Origin: Zoogloea sp021286885
GTDB taxonomy: Bacteria > Pseudomonadota > Gammaproteobacteria > Burkholderiales > Rhodocyclaceae
Reading direction: 5' to 3' (one strand)
DNA length: 64,000 bases
NCBI RefSeq assembly: GCF_041915215.1
Contig: NZ_JAYSBV010000002.1
The notes beneath the pieces are model-generated. The model saw only the letters and a program-made list of their open reading frames with translations. It had not been told where the DNA came from and ran no database searches. The translations under genes and the position numbers were made by a program. Below are positions 1 through 7,238 of this stretch, one piece after another. Positions within the stretch are counted from its first letter, which is position 1; each line of letters begins with the position of its first letter.

Positions 1-283
1 GGCCAATCGTGTTACCCAGGGCCTGATGGCCAGTGAGGTGGCCCACCACTTGGCCCGCCGTCGGGGCCAGCTTGCCGATCAGGTTGCCAAACACGCCTTG
101 GGCGGCGAAATCCGGCGCACTCGCCACCGGGTAGGCCGAGAACGGCAGGAGGGGCGCCACATGGCCCACCACCTGGCCAATCGTGTTACCCAGGGCCTGA
201 TGGCCAGTGAGGTGGCCCACCACTTGGCCCGCCGTCGGGGCCAGCTTGCCGATCAGGTTGCCAAACACGCCTTGGGCGGCGAA
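1..283. repeat. 174-bp tandem DNA repeat (58 codons)
   Basis: Bases 1-109 and 175-283 are identical, which sets a 174-bp period, exactly 58 codons. Identity at synonymous positions indicates recent duplication or gene conversion. The array probably continues to the left of the window. Confidence 0.92.
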
Positions 284-376
284 GTCAGGGTGCACGGCGG
301 GATACACCGCGGGATGCATGGGCAGATGGGGAAACAGAACGGGATGGGGCGCCAGGGGGCTATGAACGAGGTACAT
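1..376 (-). CDS. Unrecognised Gly-zipper-like tandem-repeat protein (partial, runs off left edge)
   Basis: An open minus-strand frame starts at ATG 376, with TAGGAG six bases upstream, and stays open to the window edge, so the C-terminus is missing. The 125 visible residues begin with a Pro/His/Val-rich leader (about 1-29, PHPVLFPHLPMHPAVYPAV) with no signal peptide. A 58-residue repeat follows, one full copy (about 30-87) and most of a second. Its core is GVFGNLIGKLAPTAGQVVG followed by HQALGNTIGQVVGHVAPLLP. The spaced Gly and small residues (GxxxG-like) with Val/Ile/Leu suggest membrane-associating or self-packing helices, as in glycine-zipper proteins. I do not recognise the family. Length, export route and function cannot be judged from this piece. 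The opposite-strand frame here is a shadow: it lacks a ribosome site, while the repeat period and start signal fit the minus strand. Confidence 0.7.
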   Translation of the reverse strand, partial: MYLVHSPLAPHPVLFPHLPMHPAVYPAVHPDFAAQGVFGNLIGKLAPTAGQVVGHLTGHQALGNTIGQVVGHVAPLLPFSAYPVASAPDFAAQGVFGNLIGKLAPTAGQVVGHLTGHQALGNTIG

Positions 377-599
377 GGAAGACTCCTACAGATTGGATCA
401 GTCTTCCCTCGCACCGGAAGGGCGAGGGGGCGGATGCAGCGCACCCGACCCCACCCATTCTGGATAGCAGACTTCTTTCGCAACATGCGCCGAAGGGCCC
501 GGTTTTGCAGCGTTCAGCCCCATCGGAAGAACAGGGCCCCAGCCCCTGGCGCTCAGACCCTGGCCCTAAAGCCCAGGCATGGGCCCAGACTGGGCCCGC

Positions 600-2099
600 T
601 CAGTCTGACCACGCGTCGTCCCGCCGCCCCGGATAGGGGTAGAGCTGGCTCAGGGCTTCGGTGCGACCATCGGCCAGGGCGATGCGCACATGCTCCCGGC
701 GGAACTCCCGGGCCTGGGCGAGGCCGCAGGCGTGGGCGATCATGTCGATTTCCTTGTTCATGTTGCGGGCGTAGTGGGCCACCCGCTCGCATTTGTCCTC
801 CACCACCAGCCCGCGCTGGAGCTTGACGTTGTGGGTGGTGATCCCCGTCGGGCAGGTGTTCTGGTGGCAGCGCATGGCCTGGATGCAGCCCAGGGAGAAC
901 ATGAAGCCCCGGGCGGTATTCACAAAATCGGCCCCGCAGGCCAGGGCCCACGCGGCCCGGGCCGAAGTCACCAGCTTGCCCGAGGCCACCACCTTGATGC
1001 GCTCCTTGAGCCCGAACTCGATCAGGGTATCCACCACCCGGGGCAGCGCCTCGTCGATGGACAGCGCCATGTGATCCGCCAAGGCCTGGGGTGCGGCGCC
1101 CGAGCCCCCTTCCCCGCCATCCACCACGATGAAATCGGGGGCCGACTCCAGGCCGCGCAGCACCACGGCCTCGCACAGCTCGTGGATGAAATGACGCCCG
1201 CCAATCGCGGTCTTGATCCCGGTGGGCTTGCCCGTCACCCGGCGCACCCGCACGACCATGTCGAGCAGCTCCTGCACATTGGCAATGTCCCGGTGCCGGT
1301 TGGGGCTGATGGAATCCACCGCCACCGGAATCCCCCGAATCCGGGCGATTTCCGGCGTCACCTTGGCGGCGGGCAGCACGCCGCCCTTGCCCGGCTTGGC
1401 CCCCTGGGACAGCTTGATCTCGAAGGCCCGCACCTGCTCGTGGGCGGCGATTTCCCGCAGGCGCTCGTCCGAAAGCGCGCCCTTCTCGTCCCGCACCCCG
1501 TATTTGGCGGTGCCGATCTGCATGATGATGTCGGCCCCCCCCTCCAGGTGCGCCGGCGCAAGGCCGCCCTCCCCGGTGCCCATCCAGCACCCGGCCTTGG
1601 CCGCCCCCTTGGAGAGGGCCAGCACCGCCGGGCGCGACAGGGCGCCGTAGCTCATCCCGCTGATGTTAACGAGGGAGCGGGCCACGAAGGGCTGGGCCGC
1701 ATAGCCCTCGCCTATCACCAAAGGCGGCGTGGGGTTCTGCTCTTCATCCAGCACCGGAAAGCCCGCGTTCACAAAAATCAGCGAACCAGGCACCCTCAGA
1801 TCGTAGGTGGAGCCAAAACCGATCACCCCACCTTCATTTTTGGCCAGTCGATACACCCAGCTCCGGGTTGCCCGGTTGAAGGGCATCTCGTCCCGGTCGC
1901 CCAGGAAGAAATACTGGCGGAAATACTCCCCCAACTGCTCGAAAAAGTAGCGCAGATGCCCCACCACCGGGTAGTTGCGCAAAATCGCATGTTTTTTCTG
2001 GGTGATGTCCTGGATGTACCAGTAAAGCACCACGCCTACCACGGCCAGGCTTACCAAAACCCCCAGGCTGACCTGCAAAACCCCCATTAACTCGCTCAT
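600..2099 (-). CDS. FMN-binding glutamate synthase family protein, membrane-anchored
   Basis: This 499-residue protein matches the FMN-binding central/C-terminal part of the glutamate synthase large subunit, found as a stand-alone family in many bacteria. Residues about 7-28 form one hydrophobic N-terminal membrane segment. The barrel follows, with the SxNISGMSYGALS-type substrate/FMN region, GEGG and the VDGGEGGSGAAP phosphate-binding loop. Cysteines near 405, 411 and 416 (CIQAMRCHQNTC) have the C-x5-C-x4-C spacing of the 3Fe-4S site. There is no glutaminase domain, so it is not a complete glutamate synthase and its physiological reaction is unknown. It stands alone and is divergent from nadC across a 55-bp gap. 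The family call is firm; the reaction is not. Confidence 0.85.
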   Translation of the reverse strand: MSELMGVLQVSLGVLVSLAVVGVVLYWYIQDITQKKHAILRNYPVVGHLRYFFEQLGEYFRQYFFLGDRDEMPFNRATRSWVYRLAKNEGGVIGFGSTYDLRVPGSLIFVNAGFPVLDEEQNPTPPLVIGEGYAAQPFVARSLVNISGMSYGALSRPAVLALSKGAAKAGCWMGTGEGGLAPAHLEGGADIIMQIGTAKYGVRDEKGALSDERLREIAAHEQVRAFEIKLSQGAKPGKGGVLPAAKVTPEIARIRGIPVAVDSISPNRHRDIANVQELLDMVVRVRRVTGKPTGIKTAIGGRHFIHELCEAVVLRGLESAPDFIVVDGGEGGSGAAPQALADHMALSIDEALPRVVDTLIEFGLKERIKVVASGKLVTSARAAWALACGADFVNTARGFMFSLGCIQAMRCHQNTCPTGITTHNVKLQRGLVVEDKCERVAHYARNMNKEIDMIAHACGLAQAREFRREHVRIALADGRTEALSQLYPYPGRRDDAWSD

Positions 2100-2154
2100 G
2101 AGCCATCCTCCCCCGGTGTTAGAATCTGGGCCGATTCATCTAAGGCGACATGCG

Positions 2155-3003
2155 ATGGAATTTTCCGAACAACTCCGCGTTGAAGTACAACGCACTGTAG
2201 CAGCCTCTCTGGCTGAAGACATCGGCACCGGCGACCTGACCGCCCGGCTCGTGCCCGCCAGCCGCAACGCCCGGGGCCGTGTGATCACCCGCGAAGACGC
2301 CGTGCTGTGTGGCACCGCCTGGTTCAACGCCGCCTTCGCCGCCCTCGAACCCGATGCATCGGTGATCTGGCACGTGCGCGATGGCGAACGGGTCAAGCCC
2401 GGCCAGCTCCTGTGCGAGGTGGATGCCTCCGCCCGCGCCCTGCTGACCGCCGAGCGTACCGCCCTCAACTTCGTTCAGCTCCTGTCTGGCACCGCCACAC
2501 TCACGGCGACCTTCGTGCAGGCCGTGGCCGGCACCAAGGCCAAGATCGTCGACACCCGCAAAACACTGCCGGGCCTGCGTCTTGCCCAAAAGTACGCGGT
2601 CAAGGTGGGGGGTGGCACCAATCACCGTATCGGCCTGTACGACGGGATCTTGATCAAGGAAAACCACATCATCGCCGCCGGCAGCATCAAGGCCGTGATG
2701 GACAAGGCCCGGGCCATTGCCCCGTCCAATGTGTTCATCGAGATCGAAGTCGAAGATCTGGCCCAGCTGGATGAAGCACTGGCCGCCGGCGCCAAGATGA
2801 TCCTGCTGGACAACATGGATCTGGACCAGATGCGCGAAGCCGTGCGCATCACCAAGGGCCGCGCCGAGCTGGAAGCCTCCGGCGGCGTGAACCTGGAACG
2901 GGTGCGCGCCATTGCCGAAACCGGCGTGGACCGCATCTCCATCGGCAGCCTGACCAAGGACGTGCGCGCCATCGACCTGTCCCTGCGTCACGTGGAAGAA
3001 TAA
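2155..3003 (+). CDS. nadC: Quinolinate phosphoribosyltransferase (decarboxylating)
   Basis: NadC makes nicotinate mononucleotide from quinolinate and PRPP in de novo NAD synthesis. At 282 residues it is full length. Visible signatures are EDIGTGDLT at 21-29, the TRKTLPGLR phosphate-binding region, KVGGGTNHRIGLYDGILIKENH, and the C-terminal EASGGVNLERV and TGVDRISIGSLT segments. ATG 2155 was chosen over an in-frame upstream GTG because AAGG lies nine bases before it and the product then starts like other NadC proteins. It is divergent from the glutamate-synthase-like gene. A paralogue of the same fold, modD, lies about 8 kb away, but this copy keeps the standard NadC motifs. Confidence 0.96.
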   Translation: MEFSEQLRVEVQRTVAASLAEDIGTGDLTARLVPASRNARGRVITREDAVLCGTAWFNAAFAALEPDASVIWHVRDGERVKPGQLLCEVDASARALLTAERTALNFVQLLSGTATLTATFVQAVAGTKAKIVDTRKTLPGLRLAQKYAVKVGGGTNHRIGLYDGILIKENHIIAAGSIKAVMDKARAIAPSNVFIEIEVEDLAQLDEALAAGAKMILLDNMDLDQMREAVRITKGRAELEASGGVNLERVRAIAETGVDRISIGSLTKDVRAIDLSLRHVEE

Positions 3004-3035
3004 GCCCGGCCCCGCGCCCTGCTTCCACGCCCCAC

Positions 3036-3065
3036 GGCCCGGCCCTGCCGGGCCTTGTGCTTTCA
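3036..3065 (+). terminator. Probable intrinsic terminator of nadC
   Basis: GGCCCGGC and GCCGGGCC form an 8-bp stem with a 3-base loop, followed by a weak T-rich tail (TTGTGCTTT), 33 bp after the nadC stop codon. Confidence 0.45.
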
Positions 3066-3094
3066 AACCGCCCGAGTTTGTCCGAGTTGCCACC

Positions 3095-3991
3095 ATGCAT
3101 ATCGAATTTGACGGCCCCACCTCCGGCACCCATGCCAGCACCCTGAGCCAGGTGATCGAAGCCCTGCTGGAGCGCATCCAGGCCCGCGACACGGATTTGG
3201 ACCTGTCCAGCCTGTCGCGCATCATCGTGACCGACGACCTGGCCGCCACCGAGCAAAAGTTCGGCCTCGCCAGCGCCCAGGCCGAGCACCTGACCCGCAT
3301 CGCCAGCGACGAAGGCGGTCTTGCCCTGCTGGTTGACGGCCTCAAGCTGTGGCAGATCCTGAGCGGCGACGGCGCCGAAATTGCCCGCCTGATCCACCAC
3401 CTGCACAAGGATTGCTGGCGCCTGCACGATGCGCGGGAAGCCATCCCGCCCGCCCCCGAATCCCCCCTCGCCCGCACCCTGGCCCCCATCGTCGGCGCCA
3501 TGTGGCAGGAATACCGGATCAACCGGCGCAGCGCCTGGTCGGTGCCCACCGATGCCGATCTGCTGCTCAACCACCTGGCCGCCCTGCTCAAGGCCCTGCC
3601 CGAAGGCATGCAGGAAGAGATCACCCTCTACTTTGCCGACCAGGATCTGGACAGCCTGTTCGCCAAGAGCATGGGCCGCATCGCCCACCTGATGCAGGCC
3701 CTGGCCCATGTGCAAGGCTACCTGGACGGCCTGGGCCAGCCCCTCTCCGCCATCAGCGCCGAGATGCACGAACTGGTGAGCCACTCCTTCATCTCCCCCA
3801 TCTGGCACACCACCGCCCTGCACCTCGCCGCCGGCCACACCCTGCCCCCGGGCGACATGGCCGACACCCCCCTGCGCCGGGACGTGCAAACCCTGTTCAG
3901 CCTGTTCGGCCTGCAAGTCCAGGAAACCGAAGACGGCTCCGACATCTGGGTAGACGTCGCCCCGCTCCAGAAGCCGGGTACGGTGCATTGA
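3095..3991 (+). CDS. Conserved-looking hypothetical protein
   Basis: I do not recognise this 298-residue protein. It is acidic to neutral and mostly helical in appearance, without a signal peptide or membrane segment, so probably cytosolic. Noticeable stretches are LHKDCWRLHD near 110 and MWQEYRINRRSAWSVPTDADLLLNH in the middle, rich in Trp, Arg and His. The last 70 residues look like a small separate module (VQTLFSLFGLQVQETEDGSDIWVDV). Codon use is high-G+C like the surrounding chromosome, which supports a real gene. It sits alone between nadC and the AT-richer NYN gene, 91 bp behind nadC and a probable terminator, so it likely has its own promoter. There is no basis for a function. Confidence 0.75.
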   Translation: MHIEFDGPTSGTHASTLSQVIEALLERIQARDTDLDLSSLSRIIVTDDLAATEQKFGLASAQAEHLTRIASDEGGLALLVDGLKLWQILSGDGAEIARLIHHLHKDCWRLHDAREAIPPAPESPLARTLAPIVGAMWQEYRINRRSAWSVPTDADLLLNHLAALLKALPEGMQEEITLYFADQDLDSLFAKSMGRIAHLMQALAHVQGYLDGLGQPLSAISAEMHELVSHSFISPIWHTTALHLAAGHTLPPGDMADTPLRRDVQTLFSLFGLQVQETEDGSDIWVDVAPLQKPGTVH

Positions 3992-4034
3992 TGGGGGGTG
4001 CCCGTCTACATTAAGTTAGAAAATAGGAGCTTTT

Positions 4035-4841
4035 ATGGTATCTCCGCGATTAGTTGCCAAAATTGAAGCAGAAGAACCAACTCTTCGTTTAGCGGTGCTT
4101 ATTGATGCAGACAACGCACAAGCTGCGGTTATTGAAGGACTGCTTGCCGAGATTGCGAGGTTCGGAGAGGCAACCGTAAAACGCATATACGGTGATTTTA
4201 CAGCGCCAACAAGTGCTTCCTGGAAGAAGGTTCTTCAAAAATATGCTATCAAACCCGTCCAGCAGTTTGCATACACAACAGGCAAGAATGCTACGGATAG
4301 CACGCTAATCATTGATGCGATGGATTTGCTCTATACACGCAAATTTGATGGGTTTTGCCTGATTACAAGTGACAGCGACTTCACTGGTCTTGCAATGCGT
4401 CTACGCGAAGAGGGGCTGACTGTTCTTGGGTTTGGGGAAAAGAAAACGCCAGAAGCTTTCCGAAACGCCTGCCATAAATTTTTGTTTACCGAGGTTCTAC
4501 GCCCGAGCGCCACAACTGAACCCACTGCGCAACCCCAAAAAGCAGAGAATGATCAGAAAACGCTTCAATCACACCCTCCTGCTGAAACAGCAGAAGTGAA
4601 GCAAGAATTTCCCAAGAAATTTGTACTGGCCGCCCTTGAGCAATCCAGTGACGACGCGGGCTGGGCGCATCTAGGAACTTTTGGCAGCTACCTAACCAAA
4701 TTACAGCCTGATTTTGATTCCCGGATTTATGGTTACAAGAAACTTTCTGATCTTGTCAAAGCCAAGACAGAACTCTTCATAACCGAAGAACGGCAAGCGC
4801 CAGGATCAACACAAAAGGTTTTGTATCTTCGTGCGAAATAG
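4035..4841 (+). CDS. NYN domain ribonuclease-like protein with OST-HTH/LOTUS domain
   Basis: The 268-residue protein has an N-terminal NYN (PIN-like, LabA/DUF88) domain, about 17-155. Acidic residues sit where the metal site is expected: VLIDADN at 21-27, ATDSTL near 95 and TSDSDF near 118. A charged linker (about 160-190) leads to a C-terminal OST-HTH/LOTUS-type domain (about 195-268) ending in a Lys-rich strand. The family acts on RNA; the target here is unknown. AGGAG lies six bases before the ATG. Codon use is clearly AT-richer than both neighbours, which suggests acquisition by transfer. Similar proteins occur as single genes in many bacteria and sometimes near defence loci, but no defence partner is visible here. 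Confidence 0.85.
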   Translation: MVSPRLVAKIEAEEPTLRLAVLIDADNAQAAVIEGLLAEIARFGEATVKRIYGDFTAPTSASWKKVLQKYAIKPVQQFAYTTGKNATDSTLIIDAMDLLYTRKFDGFCLITSDSDFTGLAMRLREEGLTVLGFGEKKTPEAFRNACHKFLFTEVLRPSATTEPTAQPQKAENDQKTLQSHPPAETAEVKQEFPKKFVLAALEQSSDDAGWAHLGTFGSYLTKLQPDFDSRIYGYKKLSDLVKAKTELFITEERQAPGSTQKVLYLRAK

Positions 4842-4933
4842 TTTGGTGGTTTCAAGTCTGAAGAACAACAGTGAATTGGGTGTTGCTCTTCATTCTAGAG
4901 CTTGCCCCCTCCAATACTCCAACAGCCTATTCA

Positions 4934-4964
4934 CCCCCCACCCGTTTCCAGGCAGGGGGTTTTA
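4934..4964 (+). terminator. Possible intrinsic terminator after the NYN gene
   Basis: A C-rich arm pairs with GGCAGGGGG around an 8-base loop, with one internal mismatch, followed by TTTTAT. It lies 93 bp past the stop codon, in the gap between convergent genes. Confidence 0.4.
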
Positions 4965-5064
4965 TCTCAATACCTACAAGCCCAAATCCCACCGGGCTTG
5001 CAGCATCAGGCCACCCTCCCACATTAACCGTCGCGGCGACGGCTACGCAGGCTGGCGGCAAACC

Positions 5065-7113
5065 TCACATTTTCAGATTCAGCGACACATAGGCTGCGCG
5101 TCCCGGGGCGGGGGCGAACATGGGCTGGGCTTGGGCGCCCCAGAAAACGCTGTCGTACCAGACGTATTCATATTTCTCGTCCAGCAGGTTGCGCACCTGG
5201 AAATCCACGCTCACCTGGGGTGACCAGGTGTAGCGGGCGCTCAGGTCGGCCACGGCATAGCCGCCGTATTTGCCCGGGGCCAGCTGGGTGTAGATGTAGT
5301 AATCCCCCTGGGCGCGGCCCTGGAGGCTTACGCCCCAGCGCTCGTCCAGCTGGTATTCGGCCCCCAGCTGGGTGATGTGGCGCGGGGTGGAGAAGACCTC
5401 GCTCCCCGCCAGGGGCATGCCGGCAGCGCTGCCGCTCAGCACGGTGGCTTTTTGCAGGGTGTGATAGAACCAGATGCGCCCCCGGGTTCCGATGAGCTGG
5501 GAGAACTGGAAATCCAGCCCCCGGCGCCGGGTGGCGCCCAGATCCAGAAAGCTGCTGACGCTGGGCAGATTGGCCATTTCGTCGCTGGCGTTCTGCTGCC
5601 ACAGGGCCAGCCCCAGGTTTGCGCCAGCCCAGGGCTGCCACTTGGCGCCCACTTCCCGGCTGATGTTCATGGACGGGCCCCAGGCCGTCTGCCCGCTCAC
5701 CAGATAGGCGGGCGCCTGGGCGCCGGTGAGGATCTGGAAGGTCTTGCCCCAGCTGGCGTACAGCTCCAGCGCGGGATCAAGGGTGTAGCTCAGGTTCAGC
5801 TTGGGCTGGCGAATCCAGCCGTAGTTCTGGAGATCTGCCCGGGCGCCGGTGAGCATGGCGCGGTTTTCCCCTTCAAACTTGTCCACCCGGAAAGCCGGCG
5901 TGATGCGCAGGGCCGGGGTGGGCTGGATCACGGCCTGCACATAGCCCCCCAGGTTGTCCAGGGTGTAGTGATCGTTATTCAGGACGGCGGCGGGGCTGGC
6001 GGCAAAATTGGTGGGCAGGCTGTAGCGGTAGGTGTAGCGCCGGTATTCGTTGTCCTGGTGCTCAACATTGACGCCCCCTTCCAGGCTCAGCTGGGGGCTG
6101 GCGCGCCAGGTGAGGGTGCTCAGCCCGCCGGTCTGGGTTTCATCCCACTGGCGCTGCTGGCGCGGCAGGTTGTAATAGGGAAAGCTGCTGAAGGTAATGC
6201 GCCGCTCATCCAGATAGCTGTTGAGATACACGATGTTGCGCAGGCTCAGATCGTCGGCGAGCTGCACATCCAGATGGGCGCTCAGCTGCTGCATGCTGCG
6301 CTCGCCCCCGTCATTGGCATTGCGGGCCGGGGACTGGGTGCGCCGGGCGTCCAGTTCGCTGCGGGTCAGGAACCCGGGCTCCTCGGCATCCAGGTGATGG
6401 GTGCGGGCGATGAGGCCGGCGGTCCAGCGGCCTGCGTCGGCGGTATAGAACCACTTGCCGGCGAGGGTGTATTTTTCTGAGCGGTCGTGATCCCGGTAGC
6501 CGTCGGAGGTCTGGCGCGCGACAAAATAATTCTGGGTCCAGCCCTCGGCGGCCCGCCCCAGGGCGACTTGCACTTCGCGGGTATTGAAGCTGCCGTAGGT
6601 GAAGCGGGCGTCGCTGTAATTGCCGCCCTGGCGGGTGGCCAGGCTCACGTTGCCGCCGATGTTGTGCAGCCCGTAGCGGGGATCGGCCCCGCCCTTCACC
6701 ACCTCGATGGATTCCAGTTCCAGCGGGAACACCATGTCGATGAAGCGCAGGTTGCCGCTGTTTACATTGCTCGGCACCCCGTCGATCAGCACCTTGATGC
6801 CGTTAACGTAGCCTTCGCCATTGAAGCCGCGAAAACTGGGCTTGCCGGATTCGGTGCCCATGCGGGTTTCGGTCAGCTGGACGCCGGGCAGCAGGCCCAG
6901 CAGCTCCCAGCTGTTCATCACCGTCTGGGCAGCGGCCTGGGCGCCGCCCAGCTCATCCACCGCAGGCTGGGTCTGGCGGGCCGTCAGGGCTCCCAGAGCA
7001 GAGGCCCGGACGGAAACATCGTCCAGGGTGATACTGGCAGGGCTGCCTTCGGCAGCGTGGGCAGTGGCCGCAAACAGGGCCGTCAGGGCGGAGGGAATCG
7101 CCTTGAGTCTCAT
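5065..7113 (-). CDS. TonB-dependent outer-membrane receptor, copy 1
   Basis: A 682-residue TonB-dependent receptor. A signal peptide (about 1-20, ending ATAHA) precedes a plug domain: a TonB-box-like ITLDDVSV stretch near 28-35, LLGLLPGVQLTE, FRGFNGEGYVNGIKVLIDGVP, and the ESIEVVKGG and GLHNIGGNVSL plug motifs. A 22-strand-type barrel ends VRNLLDEKYEYVWYD...YVSLNLKM. It closes with Met rather than the usual aromatic residue, as does its neighbour. GGAG lies eight bases before the start. It is closely related along its full length to the receptor just upstream, from tandem duplication. Substrate is unknown; the modD-linked operon and metal-type operator suggest a metal or metal chelate, which is inference. 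Confidence 0.92.
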   Translation of the reverse strand: MRLKAIPSALTALFAATAHAAEGSPASITLDDVSVRASALGALTARQTQPAVDELGGAQAAAQTVMNSWELLGLLPGVQLTETRMGTESGKPSFRGFNGEGYVNGIKVLIDGVPSNVNSGNLRFIDMVFPLELESIEVVKGGADPRYGLHNIGGNVSLATRQGGNYSDARFTYGSFNTREVQVALGRAAEGWTQNYFVARQTSDGYRDHDRSEKYTLAGKWFYTADAGRWTAGLIARTHHLDAEEPGFLTRSELDARRTQSPARNANDGGERSMQQLSAHLDVQLADDLSLRNIVYLNSYLDERRITFSSFPYYNLPRQQRQWDETQTGGLSTLTWRASPQLSLEGGVNVEHQDNEYRRYTYRYSLPTNFAASPAAVLNNDHYTLDNLGGYVQAVIQPTPALRITPAFRVDKFEGENRAMLTGARADLQNYGWIRQPKLNLSYTLDPALELYASWGKTFQILTGAQAPAYLVSGQTAWGPSMNISREVGAKWQPWAGANLGLALWQQNASDEMANLPSVSSFLDLGATRRRGLDFQFSQLIGTRGRIWFYHTLQKATVLSGSAAGMPLAGSEVFSTPRHITQLGAEYQLDERWGVSLQGRAQGDYYIYTQLAPGKYGGYAVADLSARYTWSPQVSVDFQVRNLLDEKYEYVWYDSVFWGAQAQPMFAPAPGRAAYVSLNLKM

Positions 7114-7238
7114 CAGTGGGGCTCCATAAACGCAGAGAAGTCATCAAACGCTCAGGCACCCCACCCATCCGGTGCCTGCACGGCACCGGAATCGTTTCTG
7201 AATGGGCGCTCCTGATGCCGCCCTTGGAATATGGATAC

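Noticed and set aside
26..826. Long plus-strand open frame across the repeat region
   Set aside because: It has no ribosome site, spans the glutamate-synthase-like gene end, and its repeats are the complement of the better-supported minus-strand gene.
690..2090. 466-codon plus-strand frame inside the FMN glutamate-synthase-like gene
   Set aside because: Antisense shadow of a well-conserved coding gene; its His/Gly-rich composition is typical of shadows in GC-rich DNA.
7172..7192. Terminator between the two receptors
   Set aside because: CCGGTGCC/GGCACCGG forms a stem but no T run follows on the minus strand, so co-transcription is not excluded.
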